A DNA stretch of 64,000 nucleotides from Pinus tabuliformis (GCA_031772625.1 CM062804.1:1023107208-1023171207), one strand, 5' to 3'; shown: positions 21,162 through 31,817, numbered from the stretch's first letter. A program made the numbers and translations. Notes: generated by a model not told the origin, from the letters alone.

Positions 21162-22533
21162 GTTAATTTTTATGGCTTTTCTTTAAGACAAAAGGTAGTG
21201 GAGATGAAACTGATGGTGTGTAGACTCGACTCAAATCCACTAAAAAGATGCACTTAGGATGATTTATACTAATTTTCTTTTTCAATGAATTTCCTAGCTA
21301 AGAGAGTTGGAGAATGCGAAAATTGATATAAAGACAACTTTCTTGGCAATGAAAATCAAAGAAACAAACTCTTTATCTTTTCCAAAACATACAACACATG
21401 ACCACTAATCACTTCACGAAAATTCCTTTTCCTTTCAAAGACTCAAATGCTACCAAAGCAAACTTTCCTTCAAAAGATATTTTTTTGTATTTTTTCCTAA
21501 TTAATAAAGCATGTAAAACTTACTTTAACAGAAATCAAAGTTAAAAAAGCTATGGCAATCAAATCAACTCAATTTCACTCAAAAGCAAATCTAAGAGAAA
21601 TGCACCTAAAAGTAAATCTAACGAGGCAAAAGCCTATCAAGTATGATTCCCGGATGTTTTACTTAGTCAAAATGTAACTAAGGACTAGTTAATGCAGAAC
21701 CAAAAACCAGCCAAAAACAAAAATCAAAATCTTTTGTTCTTTTTCTCAAGAATAAAATTCAAAGTTCAATCAACAAACTTTTTCGAGATTTGGCAAAGAG
21801 AGAGCACAAAGGTAGGTTTCTCACAAGGGTGGATTCTATGAAAGGCCCAACTCCTAAGAGGATTGAACAAAACCAGGGAGATCCAAAGTTTGACAACCTC
21901 TAAAGCCAAAGTCACTACAGGACCAGTGCAAAAATCAAACCCTAGGGCAAAATCTCTATGAATTTCACTAAAACTCTCGACACTGACAAAACAAGCTTAG
22001 GTGAAGATTGATGGCAGATAACCAGTGGATCTGGGCAGAAAAAACAAATGAAAAATGCTTGTATTTATAGTGCCCTAGAGGAATTTATTCAGGTCCACCA
22101 TCAATGGGATAAGCCCCTCTTTGGATGGGATAGCTCCCCTCTTGATGGGATAAGTTCCTCTTTCATAGGGATACATGAACCATCTAGAGGTGCTCCATAC
22201 ACGACAAACAAGCTTCTAGAATGCTCTAGAAATGACTACAAGTAACATTTTTAGAGTGAAACTTGCGCCTTTTGACCTTTACAGGAGTACGCACCCTCCC
22301 CTTTACTGACAGAGCGTACAAGTACGCAGGTATTGTGAACTTGGGGTGCGTACACGCAGGTAAGGCTAAGAGAAACTGCATACCCAGAGATATATAGATT
22401 TTTAAAGACTTTCTCTCTTTCTTGGAGTTTGACATGGAGAGGAGAGGTCTGAGACTTGCCAAGGAGGATAGTATAACAGTTGATGGAGCCATACTAACTG
22501 TAAATAGTCATGGTGACAAATTTTAGTGTAACA
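21162..22533 (-). repeat. Element C, 5' LTR
   Basis: This LTR is 1372 bp. In element sense it begins TGTTACA and ends AAATTAACA. The first 472 bp (22062-22533) match the other LTR with about 22 differences. The remaining ~900 bp do not match it. Confidence 0.7.
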
Positions 22534-22742
22534 CTAACTCCTTAAATTTGAAAAGATCATCGAGCACTTGTCCTTTCAAGCTCGCTAAACCAACGAAAGC
22601 GACTAGAGTCACCTTTCCGTCCTTTTATCGACTCTTAAAACATGAAAAGGCCAAGTTTTTGTTTCAAATTCTAAAATTAATTTACCGTCGAACAACATCC
22701 CTCCTGTGGAAATACTCCTTAGTAGATCTTAGGTTCATACCA
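22534..22742 (+). repeat. Hairpin units upstream of the element B Gag frame
   Basis: Two clear units occur: CTTTC/GAAAG (22573-22577 with 22595-22599, loop AAGCTCGCTAAACCAAC) and CCTTTT/AAAAGG (22621-22626 with 22645-22650, loop around GACTCTTAAAA). They resemble the array at 24.5-25.9 kb downstream of gag. Confidence 0.65.
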
Positions 22743-23460
22743 ATGGCAACATTTCCTGAGTCTACTAGTCAAGGAAACCTCTCTGATGGGAATTCTATCC
22801 CTTTTCATTCTTTTGGAAATATTAGTGCTCCCTATATGGTGATGTTGTCCCTTCTTGGATTGACCATTGGTCTGCCAGTTTGGTTATTTTCGACGTCAGT
22901 GGTTCCGAGTGTCCAAACTATTTTTCAACCGAGTTCTCCTCCACCCGAACAACATCAACCTCATGTTGATCCTAAAGTTGAACCCTCTCCTTCTTCGTCG
23001 ATTTCTTCACATCGTTCTTCCTCTTCGCCTGGTGAAAGTCTGGATTCTAGTGACCAGGAAGCTAAGAAGAAGAATAAGCAAAATAAGAAAGGGGGAAATG
23101 AAGCAGCCATTCCTACAGATGCAACTAATGAAGAAAAATCTTCCAACGAGCCCCGGAATGTAAAATTCACTTGCATGTTATGTAAGGGTGACCACCTTCT
23201 TGGGAATTGTCCTGGTATTCCCAAGGTCTTAGAAGTGTGGTCCATAGGTTCACATTGACCTTTGTCATCAGCCTCTCGCAATCATGCTGGTGATAAACCT
23301 TCAACTGGTAAGTCCCATGGGAAAAAGGGAAAAGTCAAATTTCCCTGTAAGTTATGTGAAGGTAATCATCCCATTCACCTTTGTCCTTTAATGGATGAAT
23401 CTTCCAAAGAGTTGGAAAACCTTACTACTTCCCAGCGTCATCTTTTGGCTGGTTATTGAA
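22743..23460 (+). pseudogene. Gag-like ORF of element B with a hydrophobic segment and two zinc knuckles
   Basis: The likely start is MATFPESTSQGNLSDG. A strongly hydrophobic stretch of about 23 residues follows at residues 32-54 (MVMLSLLGLTIGLPVWLFST...), which looks like a membrane segment and is unusual in Gag. Next come a Pro/Ser-rich section, a Lys/Asn-rich basic section (KKKNKQNKKGG), and two zinc knuckles of the CX2CX3HX4C type, one near 23172-23210 and one near 23346-23384. Protease sequence follows. The expected role is RNA binding and particle formation. It belongs to a broken, old element. Confidence 0.65.
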
Positions 23461-23839
23461 AGCTTTCCCCCGATCCTTCACTAGTTGATCTAGTGATTGA
23501 TCAAAATTCACCTTTTCTCAACCCCACTCTCTCTGAAAATGAGTCTTGTGAGTCCGTTCTCGACTAACCATTGGTTGAGAAAACACTAGACCTGACTCCA
23601 CCCTTAGTTAACTATACCTTTCTGGTAGAGAGTGAACCTCATACTGCTTAGGTTCTTCTGGTTTCTTCAGTTTTGAATGAATTGGAGGGAAATTGTCATG
23701 TTCCCGAGGTGCATGAGAGAATTTGTCATGTTCCCATTGCAGAAGAGGGAAACTATCACATTCCTACAACACCCGCTCCGGGTAGTTTAGTCACTTATTT
23801 TGATTGGAGTCGACTAGAAGGATATCATCTTTAGTCTTA

Positions 23840-24485
23840 TCTGCCTTTCCATATTAGAGTACATGCTTACCATATGGACGAACCTAACACAATCATAGAC
23901 GAGGGTGCATCTATTTGCATCATGTTCTCAACTGCTTGGCAAGATTTAGGTTCTCCTTAGCTTGTCCCCATTACCCAGAATCTATTAGAATTTAATAGAG
24001 GAACTAGTCAACCATTAGGGATCCTTCCTAAGTTACCTATTACTTTGGGAGGAAATATTGTCTACATAGACGTGATGTTTGTCCAAGGCCCTTTAGATTT
24101 TAATCTACTCCTTGGTCGTGACTATGTTTATGTCATGGGAGCTCTTGTTTCTTCTCTCTTTCGAGTTATGTGTTTTCCGCATGAAGGAAGCATTGTGATC
24201 ATTGATCAGCTTACATTCATTAGTCTTGAGTCAACTACCACTCAACCATCATCCCTAAATGGTTCTCATATGCAAGCAGTATCACCCTCACCACAGGTTA
24301 ATTGCATGGCCACCTATTCCATGCCCACATCTACTGATGATCTAGTAGGTGATGTAGTATATCATGTACTAGGGGCATTGGAGTGCAATTTTTCATTTGG
24401 TTCCCTGGAAATGTATCCCTTTCAGAGTGTTTTTCTCCCATCTGATGAGAAAATCTTGGAAGCCATGGCCTCTTTTGGGTTGTGA
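23840..24485 (+). pseudogene. Aspartic protease-like region of element B
   Basis: The translation shows TIIDEGASICIMFSTAW (aspartic protease active-site style), then LPITLGGNIVYIDVMFVQG, PLDFNLLLGRDYVYVMGA and an FPHEG motif. This order is that of Ty3/gypsy proteases. An extension of about 90 residues follows after residue 60 of the open frame starting at 24045. No RT sequence follows. The next sequence is the repeat array. Confidence 0.7.
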
Positions 24486-24880
24486 TAACAAGGGACATGG
24501 AGAAGAGTTCCTTGCCTTGTGTCAAGCTTGTTAAAAAAGGAAACAAGGATTATGGATCTGAGTTCCTTATCTTGTGTCAAGCTCGTTAAAAAATGAAACA
24601 AGGATTATGGAGAAGAGTTCCTTGTCTTTTGTCAAGCTCATTAAAAAATGAAACAAGGATTATGGGGCAAACTTCCTTATCTTATGTCAAGCTCGTTAAA
24701 AAATGAAGCAATGGTCATGAGGATAGTTATTTTACTTTGTTAACATCATTAAAAAATTAAATAGGTGTTGTGAGCATCGTTCTTTAATTTGTTTCAAGCT
24801 CATTAAAAAAGGAAACAAGGTGTCATGAGCATGGTTGTTTTCCTGTGTCAAGATCGTTAAAAAATGCAACAAATCCCCTT
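24480..24880 (+). repeat. 55-bp tandem hairpin repeat, element B
   Basis: AACAAGGAT recurs at 24542, 24597 and 24652, exactly 55 bp apart, and three to four more diverged units follow. Each unit is itself an inverted repeat: CCTTGT/ACAAGG (24515-24520 with 24543-24548; 24620-24625 with 24653-24658) around a loop with AGCTYGTTAAAAAA. Confidence 0.9.
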
Positions 24881-25960
24881 CCAATTCGAGTCTTTGATTA
24901 GATCTCGTAAAATCCCAGTCGAGTCTTTCACTTAATCTCGTGAGTGAACATTCATTCCATCCAGCTTTTAGTAACCAATAGTCTACTTAGGTGAATGAAG
25001 AGGAGCTTGCGGGGCATGTACCTTGAATTGAGTCATTATGCTAAGGGCATGCGAACTTATCTCAAGCATAGTTTATCTTTGTTTCAAGCTTGTGTGAAAA
25101 TGAAACCAAATCCAAGCATAGTTTTTCTCATGTTTCAAGCTCTTGCAAAATGAAACCATATTCAAGTATACTCAAGCATATTTTCCCATGGTTCAAGCTT
25201 GTGTAAAAACGAAACCATTCCCACTTTACATCTTGTGATTGTCATTTTTATTAGCCAATTTTTTCCAAATGAGCCTTGGTTCTTTCATTCCATCGTCACC
25301 ATCTCTTTGGCCGATCATATTCTTTCACTTGGTTGTTTTACCCTTGCCTAAGGAACATCTGTGATAAGGGGTCTTGTTATCCAGCCTCTTGACCATTACA
25401 TGTTTTGAGCAGTTCTACCATCACCAAAACCAGTTTCTATCCTTTTTCTACCACTCGTTCCACTAGGTGGAGTTTCCTTTCAGCGCTTTTCAAACTCCAA
25501 AAATATGAAAATATTATCTAGTACTTGCCTTTTCGAACTTGTTAAAGTAAATGAATCGATGTCACCTCAGTATATTTTTACCCCTTTTTCAAGTTGAGAT
25601 TGACTATTTATGAAAAAGGTACACCTTGACCAACATGGTCAAGCGGTTCCCTCGGATATTGTTTTCTACCTTTTCAGATTCGAGAGACAAATTATGAAAA
25701 GGGACATGATGGAGTTTTCTTTTTCGTTTCTTTTTTAAACTCTCTAAACATGAAAAAGACACCGAGTTTGTCTTAAGTTGGACTCGTTAAATTTTTATGA
25801 CAAAAGAATCATCACCATGATGAGACCGAGTTTCTCCTTCCTAGGGCTCGTAAAGCTTACTAGGATGGATTCATTCGAAGAATGAATTTATATGACAAGA
25901 ATATGGTATTCTATTCAAGCTTGTGTAAAAATAAAAAGGTACTTGCTAGAAATAGTGGGG
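24880..25960 (+). repeat. Extended hairpin-unit array with changing stems, element B
   Basis: Units continue with different stems: TTCACT/AGTGAA (24927-24932 with 24943-24948), ATGGTT/AACCAT (25188-25193 with 25213-25218), CCTTTTTC/GAAAAAGG (25583-25590 with 25612-25619), CCTTTTC/GAAAAGG (25669-25675 with 25696-25702), TTTGTC/GACAAA (25767-25772 with 25799-25804) and TCCTAG/CTAGGA (25839-25844 with 25860-25865). Many loops keep a core near CTCGTTAAA. Stems vary but remain complementary. Confidence 0.8.
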
Positions 25961-26740
25961 GAAAAATGAAGATGAAACATCCTTTGTATAGACAGCATTT
26001 TGCTCTTGAACATGACACTCATCTGTTAGTCGCGTCGGGTTTGGGATATCCTTAGCTAGTCACTTGTCCATCTGGGTTTGGGTGATCCATTTTGCCTCTC
26101 ATTTGACTATTCCACCTTTTCATTATGACCCTTGGTCCTATGTTGAGTCTAATGCTGCCACACTCCAGAGTCGTGTCGCCAAATGTTCAAGAAAGTCCAA
26201 TCTACATCTATTTACCTATACACTGTTTGAGTCATTTTTACAGTCTTGAAACTTATTCCACTTTGTTCCTCGTTTCATGTCTATGATGGGGGAATCATTA
26301 TGACCCTCCTTTGACGGGTCACTTCCTGTAAAATTGAGCTCATTATCCAGGAAGATGACTCAGAAAATCCCTTTTAGTACCTTAGATCTTGCATACTTTA
26401 ATGGAAATTTCTTTGCATCCAACGACAGGTTTTCATCATTGGCCTTCGATCATATGATTCCACGAGTGTTCGAATTCAGCTTCGTTATCATATTTAGGGA
26501 TTGTACTGTCATTCTTTGAGAGCCATTGTAATTATGGGTGGTTCCTCTCGTGTCTATTAACACTCTACATCAATGGCCGGTAATCAAATGGTTTTATAGC
26601 ATGTTCGACTGTGACACGTTCATTCACATGTTAGAATTCATACTTTGATCCAGTTGGGATGGAGCGTAAGACCCTGAGTTTTTGTCCAGTATAACTCAGG
26701 CTGCGTGGAGTTATGTATTGTTCATGATTTTACACATGTT
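25960..26740 (+). other. Element B 3' region, no gene seen
   Basis: No supported frame or strong repeat is visible. It connects the hairpin array with the 50-bp repeat near the 3' LTR. Confidence 0.4.
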
Positions 26741-26744
26741 TCTT

Positions 26745-26940
26745 TTATGTGGATGGCTGTGACCATACCGTGGGACTTTAAATTTATGATGATTCTTATA
26801 AATCAAATGGTTATGTCCATGCCTTAGATCATAGATTACAGGTGATCCTTCTGTATTGGATGGATGTGCCCATGCCATGGATTCTTTCATATAGTCCTTA
26901 TTATCTGGATGGTTATGCCCATGCTGTAGATTCATGTCTT
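26745..26940 (+). repeat. ~50-bp tandem repeat near the element B 3' LTR
   Basis: Four units share a core like GGATGGTTATGCCCATGCC, near 26752, 26810, 26858 and 26908. Spacing is about 48-58 bp. Confidence 0.75.
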
Positions 26941-27060
26941 GCTCTTAGATATGTATATGTATATGCATCCTTGATTTGCAGATCTCCTGATAGTGTGTGT
27001 CCTCGTCCTTGCAAAAGCTCGTAAAGCATCTCAGTCATCACTCCCCGTTCTACCTTCATG

Positions 27061-27074
27061 CTTCAGGGGGCATA
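27061..27074 (+). other. Polypurine tract of element B
   Basis: CTTCAGGGGGCATA lies immediately before the right LTR, where plus-strand DNA synthesis would start. Confidence 0.6.
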
Positions 27075-28127
27075 TGTTCACAATATTTTGTCACACTCAT
27101 AAACTTCCCTGTGAAATACCACGAAGTGCCCAAAACATGACCATCATGTAGTGTACTTATTCAGATACGTAGTTCATATCCTCCCTAGAACATTGATTAG
27201 AAAATCCCTTGAGCTTTCCTTAGAAGAAATAGCTCTAAAACCCTAATTCTGAGACTCATCGCTCTTATGAGGTTAAAAACCACAATGGTCACTTGTTGCA
27301 TCACTCTTGACTTGCGATGGCATCGCTTTGTTACCTTGTATACCCGTGATGATCCCCAAAAAGGAAATTTTCCCAAAGAGGATGAGAAGCTTCGTGATCT
27401 AGAAGCTTCCAGAGCGGCGAGCTGGCGGTTGTTTGGCATAGATGAGGCTGAATTATCCCAACTTGGCCTCTTGGTCTTATCCCTATGACCTACCTCCTTT
27501 AGATGAGGACCTACTCCTATCTTTGGAGAGATCCTAACTCCCATTCTTTGCCTATATATTCATCTTCTCCCATTCCCAAATGGTTAGAGGTTGGTTGGTC
27601 TATGTCTATTTGCACCCTTATGTTAAGATTGTGCCTAGAGGCTATTCATTTGACTTGGAGAAGGAGTTCTTGGAGAGTTCTTGGCTTGGACTTGGATTAC
27701 CACTCAAGGAGAGCCTATCAACATCAATGCTTTGGTTGTAAGCTTCCCTTTATTTTATAATAATACACAACTGCTGGCTCATCTTCCCAAAATGAATATG
27801 TTCATGTATCATTTAGCTTGACATTCCTTGATTAGTTAAGTAGGTTGATATTGGATTTTCTATTCATTTGGCATGCCTCGTTGTGCCTTGATCACTTGTT
27901 CTGGTATATAAACATTAAGAGAAGCAGGAATAAACTTGTGATACAAGCGGTTTAGGGTCCTGAACAAAGGAGATCAGAATAACATCATAACGAGGTAGGT
28001 CATCCCTTTCATTCTTATTTTCAATTGTAACCTAGGAATATGTCTAGTTGATTGTCACTTCAGTTGCTAAACCCACAAATTGGGCTAGAGGGATCGTCTC
28101 TATTCGCATAGAGGATTGACCTTGACA
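27075..28127 (+). repeat. Element B, right (3') LTR
   Basis: It aligns along its length with 9356-10411 at roughly 90% identity. Copia integrase-like sequence begins directly after it. Confidence 0.85.
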
Positions 28128-28412
28128 AAAATGTTGCACTTCAAGATTTTTGGAGCCTCTGTTTACTACCATGTCTCCAAATAATCAAGGAAGAATATAG
28201 AGCCGACATCAAAATTGGGGGACTTTTTTGGTTATATAGAAACTCCCCACAGCTACCATGTGTACTTTCCATCCCTCAGAATGATAGTTGTGCGAAGGGA
28301 TGTAAAATCTGAGGAAGATAAAGCCAGACGATGCTCGTTTAAGAGGGAGCTTCTGCTAGCCATTGGGTTTGTGGTCATTCAAAACATGAAATTCAAAGAG
28401 CACATTCAATGA
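28128..28412 (+). mobile_element. Copia integrase C-terminal remnant, right part
   Basis: Just after the element B LTR the translation resembles the copia integrase/RT linker: HFKIFGASVYYHVSK, DFFGYIETPHSYHVYFPSLR and IVVRRDVKSEED, which is the usual VYxPxxxxIxxRRDVxFxE pattern. It is the far side of the same copia element into which B inserted. Similarity fades near 28410, and no RT or 3' LTR was found. Confidence 0.8.
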
Positions 28413-29229
28413 TTGGTAGCTATCCTTATCTCTCTTCTTGAAATTACAAGAACCTTTTCAAATTAAGGGGGTAATTCTAGCCAACTAATCTATTAGGGTG
28501 AATATGAATTGTCACTGGGAGTTCAAGGGGCCTTAGAAGAAGAATTCAAATGTGACATGAACATTCAATTTATGTGTGTTTCTTATTAATGAAATTAAAT
28601 TCATGCTTATCTTTGAGATCCTAATTCATTCTAACAAACACAAGGAGGTGGACCTCTGATATCCTAGGGTAATGTTACCTTTAGGGTTTTATGCTAGCTA
28701 GGGTTTCTTGAATCAATCAGACATATTATATGCCAATAGTGAAAATTTATTCATTTAAAAATAAGCATCATTGAGTAACATAAAGATATCCAATAGGAAT
28801 AAATATCTCTTGTAATGATATGAGTTCTCAATACATGAGGAATTAGGGCTAGTTTCCCAAGAATAATATTCCACCAGTTTTACAATACCGATATTTAGTC
28901 AATCAATACTTCAAATAACATTACCCAATTACCACTACTCCAACTATATCCCTAACACTTTAGTTTACTTCCACCACACTAATCGTGATTCATTTCCTAA
29001 TTTCTTGTTCCAATTATGATAGTGCCTGAATTCACTATATAGAGGTTCAAGCTCTTGTTCCTTCGATGAACATGCTCCTGTTGTTTGAATCATTACCATA
29101 ATTAGACTTGAATGTGATAATATGCTTCCCAACAATAGGTACAACTAAAATATATCATGAACAAAACTATCTATCCTATAATTAGACCCTTTCTTGACCA
29201 AGAAAATCCTTCACTGTCTAAAATGTTAT
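28413..29229. other. Anonymous sequence
   Basis: AT-rich DNA without a supported frame or repeat. Confidence 0.4.
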
Positions 29230-29500
29230 GGTCTATCTCCTCAAGCCCTGTGGCCAGACTAGTTTGTGCCCTATGGTCAGGTTGGTCTACGACCCAAGTA
29301 TTTTGTGACCTTGCGGCTTAGCTCGTCTATGGCCTTATAGCCCAACTATTTTGTGGCCTTGCAACTCTGAGGGTCTGTTACCATTCGGCCTAGTTAGTTT
29401 GCAGCCTTGCAACATGACTGGTTTGCAACCATGTGACCAAACTGGTTTGTTTCCCTTGTGCCTTGTGGTTGCGACCCTATAGCTCAAATATCTATGGCCC
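29230..29500. repeat. Degenerate ~30-bp minisatellite
   Basis: Words like GGCCTTGCRRC and GACTRGTTTG recur roughly every 28-34 bp in about eight poor copies. Confidence 0.6.
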
Positions 29501-29832
29501 CAAAAATGACTTCCACTATACCTTTTCGACCAAATGAATTATTGTGCAAATTACGACATCTCAATGTGCTAGATCAAACAATTTATTGAAGAAAGATGTC
29601 TGACTAGAGTGGAATCTTTCACTAATGAATTTAGATAAGACTAGCTAGGGTGGAATCTTTCACCACCAAAACTAGATAAAGAAAAGGAGTCTTAAAACCC
29701 TGAGAACCTCACATTAAAAAAAAATAGAGATACTCCAATCTAAATTAATCATGCCAAAATGATTCCAACTCTTTATTTATAAATTCCATCATGGGGTTTA
29801 TCTAAGTTCACCATTGTTTCCCTAAACATTTT

Positions 29833-29932
29833 NNNNNNNNNNNNNNNNNNNNNNNNNNNNNNNNNNNNNNNNNNNNNNNNNNNNNNNNNNNNNNNNNNNN
29901 NNNNNNNNNNNNNNNNNNNNNNNNNNNNNNNN
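29833..29932. other. Assembly gap (100 N)
   Basis: A run of exactly 100 unknown bases, the usual placeholder for a gap of unknown size. Confidence 1.
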
Positions 29933-30340
29933 ATGTTGTTCAATAAGTAGTTTTCCCCATGAGAACCCACTAAGGGTGGGTGGAGGTTGAATTATTGACA
30001 ATTAATATCTAGTGTGTGCGTCATCAAATGTCAACACTTGTGTTTTGTTCGATGTTGTTTCAATAAGAAAGGCATTGGTCATTTTTTCTTACAAGTCATA
30101 TAACATTCATTATCAAAATGACAATATTTCCAATGATATAATCGATGTTTGTTTCTTCCCTTCGCTATTCAAAACTAGATGTTTCTTGATTGTGATTCAA
30201 ACTAGTTGTTTCTTGATTGTGAGAATTCAGCAAAACTTTAGCGTATTGGAAGATATTTGGGAGGGATGTTCAAAGAAGGAATTGGGAAGTTTGGAGCTTT
30301 GCATGGATGTGAGAAAGAAAACCTAAAGTATAATTTATGC
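29933..30340. other. Anonymous sequence
   Basis: No supported gene. A short repeated word (CTAGWTGTTTCTTGATTGTGA) at 30175-30220 is the only pattern seen. Confidence 0.35.
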
Positions 30341-31255
30341 ATAAAGGGATTTCTTTTGTTGTGTAGTTGTGAAAGGTGGCTACATCTATCATTGGTTGGA
30401 GCAACTTTCCACTTCTTGCAATTCCAACACTCCCCTCTGGAATTGGAATTTTGTGGATAGCAGCATCTAAGAGATAAATCATAGTGCTTATCAGAAGGGA
30501 ACACTGACATAGTATAATTCATAGTGCTTAATGTGAGGAGAAAAATGACATAAGTTATTGCAAGGGTCTGAGGGCTCTTTGATGATTTTAATTGTGCTTT
30601 TACTACTATTTTTTAAGTGGATGATAGATTGTGCTTTTATTATTATTTTTTTACTGAATGACATGGATTGTGCTTTTATTACTATTTTTTTCTTAGATGA
30701 CATGAATTGTGCTTTTGTTGTGTAGCTGTGAAAAAAATAGGGAGCATATTTCCACATGTAAGAGATAATCTAAGTCGTTAGTTGCATAGGAAAGCTCATA
30801 GAATAAATCATAGTGTTTATGAGAGGAGAAAATTGACATAAAGAATGGCAAAAGGTGAGCTTGGCTCTTTGATTATTTTAATTAGGTTCAATTATTTAAT
30901 TCCTAAACTATGATATGAAAATATCATTGTGATGACATGAAAAGGAGTTTTGACCCTTTTTCTATATCTACATGCTTCTATTTTAAAAATTGCATTCTAT
31001 TTTTTTGACTGGATGATTTTATTACAACTTTTTTACTTCAATAAAGTAGATTGTGCTTTTATTACTATTTTTGGTTCAATGACATGGATTGTGCTTTTGT
31101 TGTGTACCTTCGAAAAAAGCTGGAGCATCTTTTCTTCCACATCTAAGAGATAATTGAGCCGTCCGTTGCAAACAAAATTGGCATCAACATCTAAGAGATA
31201 ACCAGCACTGCAATCCCAGCCCTCCGCTAAAATTGGTTACCTGTGATAGCAATGT
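30341..31255. repeat. Degenerate repeat region with TTGTGCTTTTATTACTATTT units
   Basis: Units with GATTGTGCTTTTATTACTA-like cores recur at about 30590, 30629, 30668 and 30708, and again at about 31050 and 31088. Longer words (TTGTGTAGCTGTGAAAA, CATCTAAGAGATAA, AAATCATAGTG) recur about 300-400 bp apart, suggesting two or three copies of a larger diverged unit. Confidence 0.7.
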
Positions 31256-31800
31256 GCGAGAGATAAGTGGCGCTGCATATCAAACAGGTTATAGCAACGG
31301 TCAAGGATGTTGATTTCTTTAATTCGATTCAATTTTTGGAATTCATATTGCAATGGCATTGCAGTGCCTTTCCTCCTCCTCTCAGAGTTTCCTGCATTGT
31401 GTGGTCTAGTCTCGGAGTCTGTGCGTTTGGAGCTCAAATGTTGTTGTGTGTGCGTATGAATGTGGTCTGGTCTCTGTTGTTTCTGTCATGTGTTTGGTGT
31501 GCCTGGCTGTATGTGTCTGTCTGTCTCTGTGGTGTGCTTGTATTCTCTGAGAGGTGGAGACAGAGGCCTGCTTGTGTTCCCTGAGAGGTGGAAGCAGGGG
31601 CGATCAATTATTGAATCAAGACCACTGTGCCCAGGGATCACAGTTAAATGTGGCATCCGAGTCATTGATAGGTAAATGAGGCATTCCAGTAAATTTATTT
31701 TCAAAACTCTTTCAAAATTATGGGTTGTGGGTTGCAAATAAGATTAAGTGAATGAGAGGAATCGATTTGATTTTAGAAATTTCATTCCAGTAAATTGATG
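31256..31800. other. Anonymous sequence with TG-rich stretch and small duplication
   Basis: It contains a TG/CT-rich stretch (31440-31530) and a ~36-bp duplication around CTGAGAGGTGGA (31547 and 31579). No gene is supported. Confidence 0.35.
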
Positions 31801-31817
31801 TTCAGTGTTGTTTGGTT

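Larger units (their letters stand above)
11813..22533 (-). mobile_element. Element C: Tat-type Ty3/gypsy element nested in element B
   Basis: The element has TGTTA...TAACA ends and is flanked by near-matching 5-bp duplications (CTAAG at 11808-11812, CTAAC at 22534-22538). Orientation is minus: the low-coordinate LTR is preceded, in element sense, by a polypurine tract (AGGGGGAAATC, plus-strand 12887-12898). Parts in element order are leader (20339-21161), a long low-complexity Gag N-terminal region (18629-20338), Gag core (18119-18529), integrase (17098-18083), an extra RNase H (16538-17011), an antisense ORF (15131-16341) and 3' non-coding repeats (12899-14600). No RT was recognised. The shared LTR part differs at about 22 of 472 positions, so it is younger than B. 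Broken, with about half a dozen breaks. Confidence 0.85.
9356..28127 (+). mobile_element. Element B: Tat-like Ty3/gypsy element with Gag and protease only, inserted in copia
   Basis: Two direct repeats of about 1.05 kb (9356-10411 and 27075-28127) bound the element. The left one is followed by a tRNA-Arg-type primer site, and the right one is preceded by a G-rich tract (CTTCAGGGGGCATA). The interior holds a leader (10435-11812), element C as an insertion (11813-22533), then Gag, protease and a long 3' non-coding region with tandem and hairpin repeats. No RT or integrase was recognised, so it resembles non-autonomous gag-only Tat relatives. By hand the two LTRs differ at roughly one base in ten, which suggests tens of millions of years at conifer-like rates. 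Broken, with several breaks. Confidence 0.8.

Noticed and set aside
29773-29970. Frame running through the N stretch
   Set aside because: Unknown bases cannot code; it is an artefact of translating the gap.
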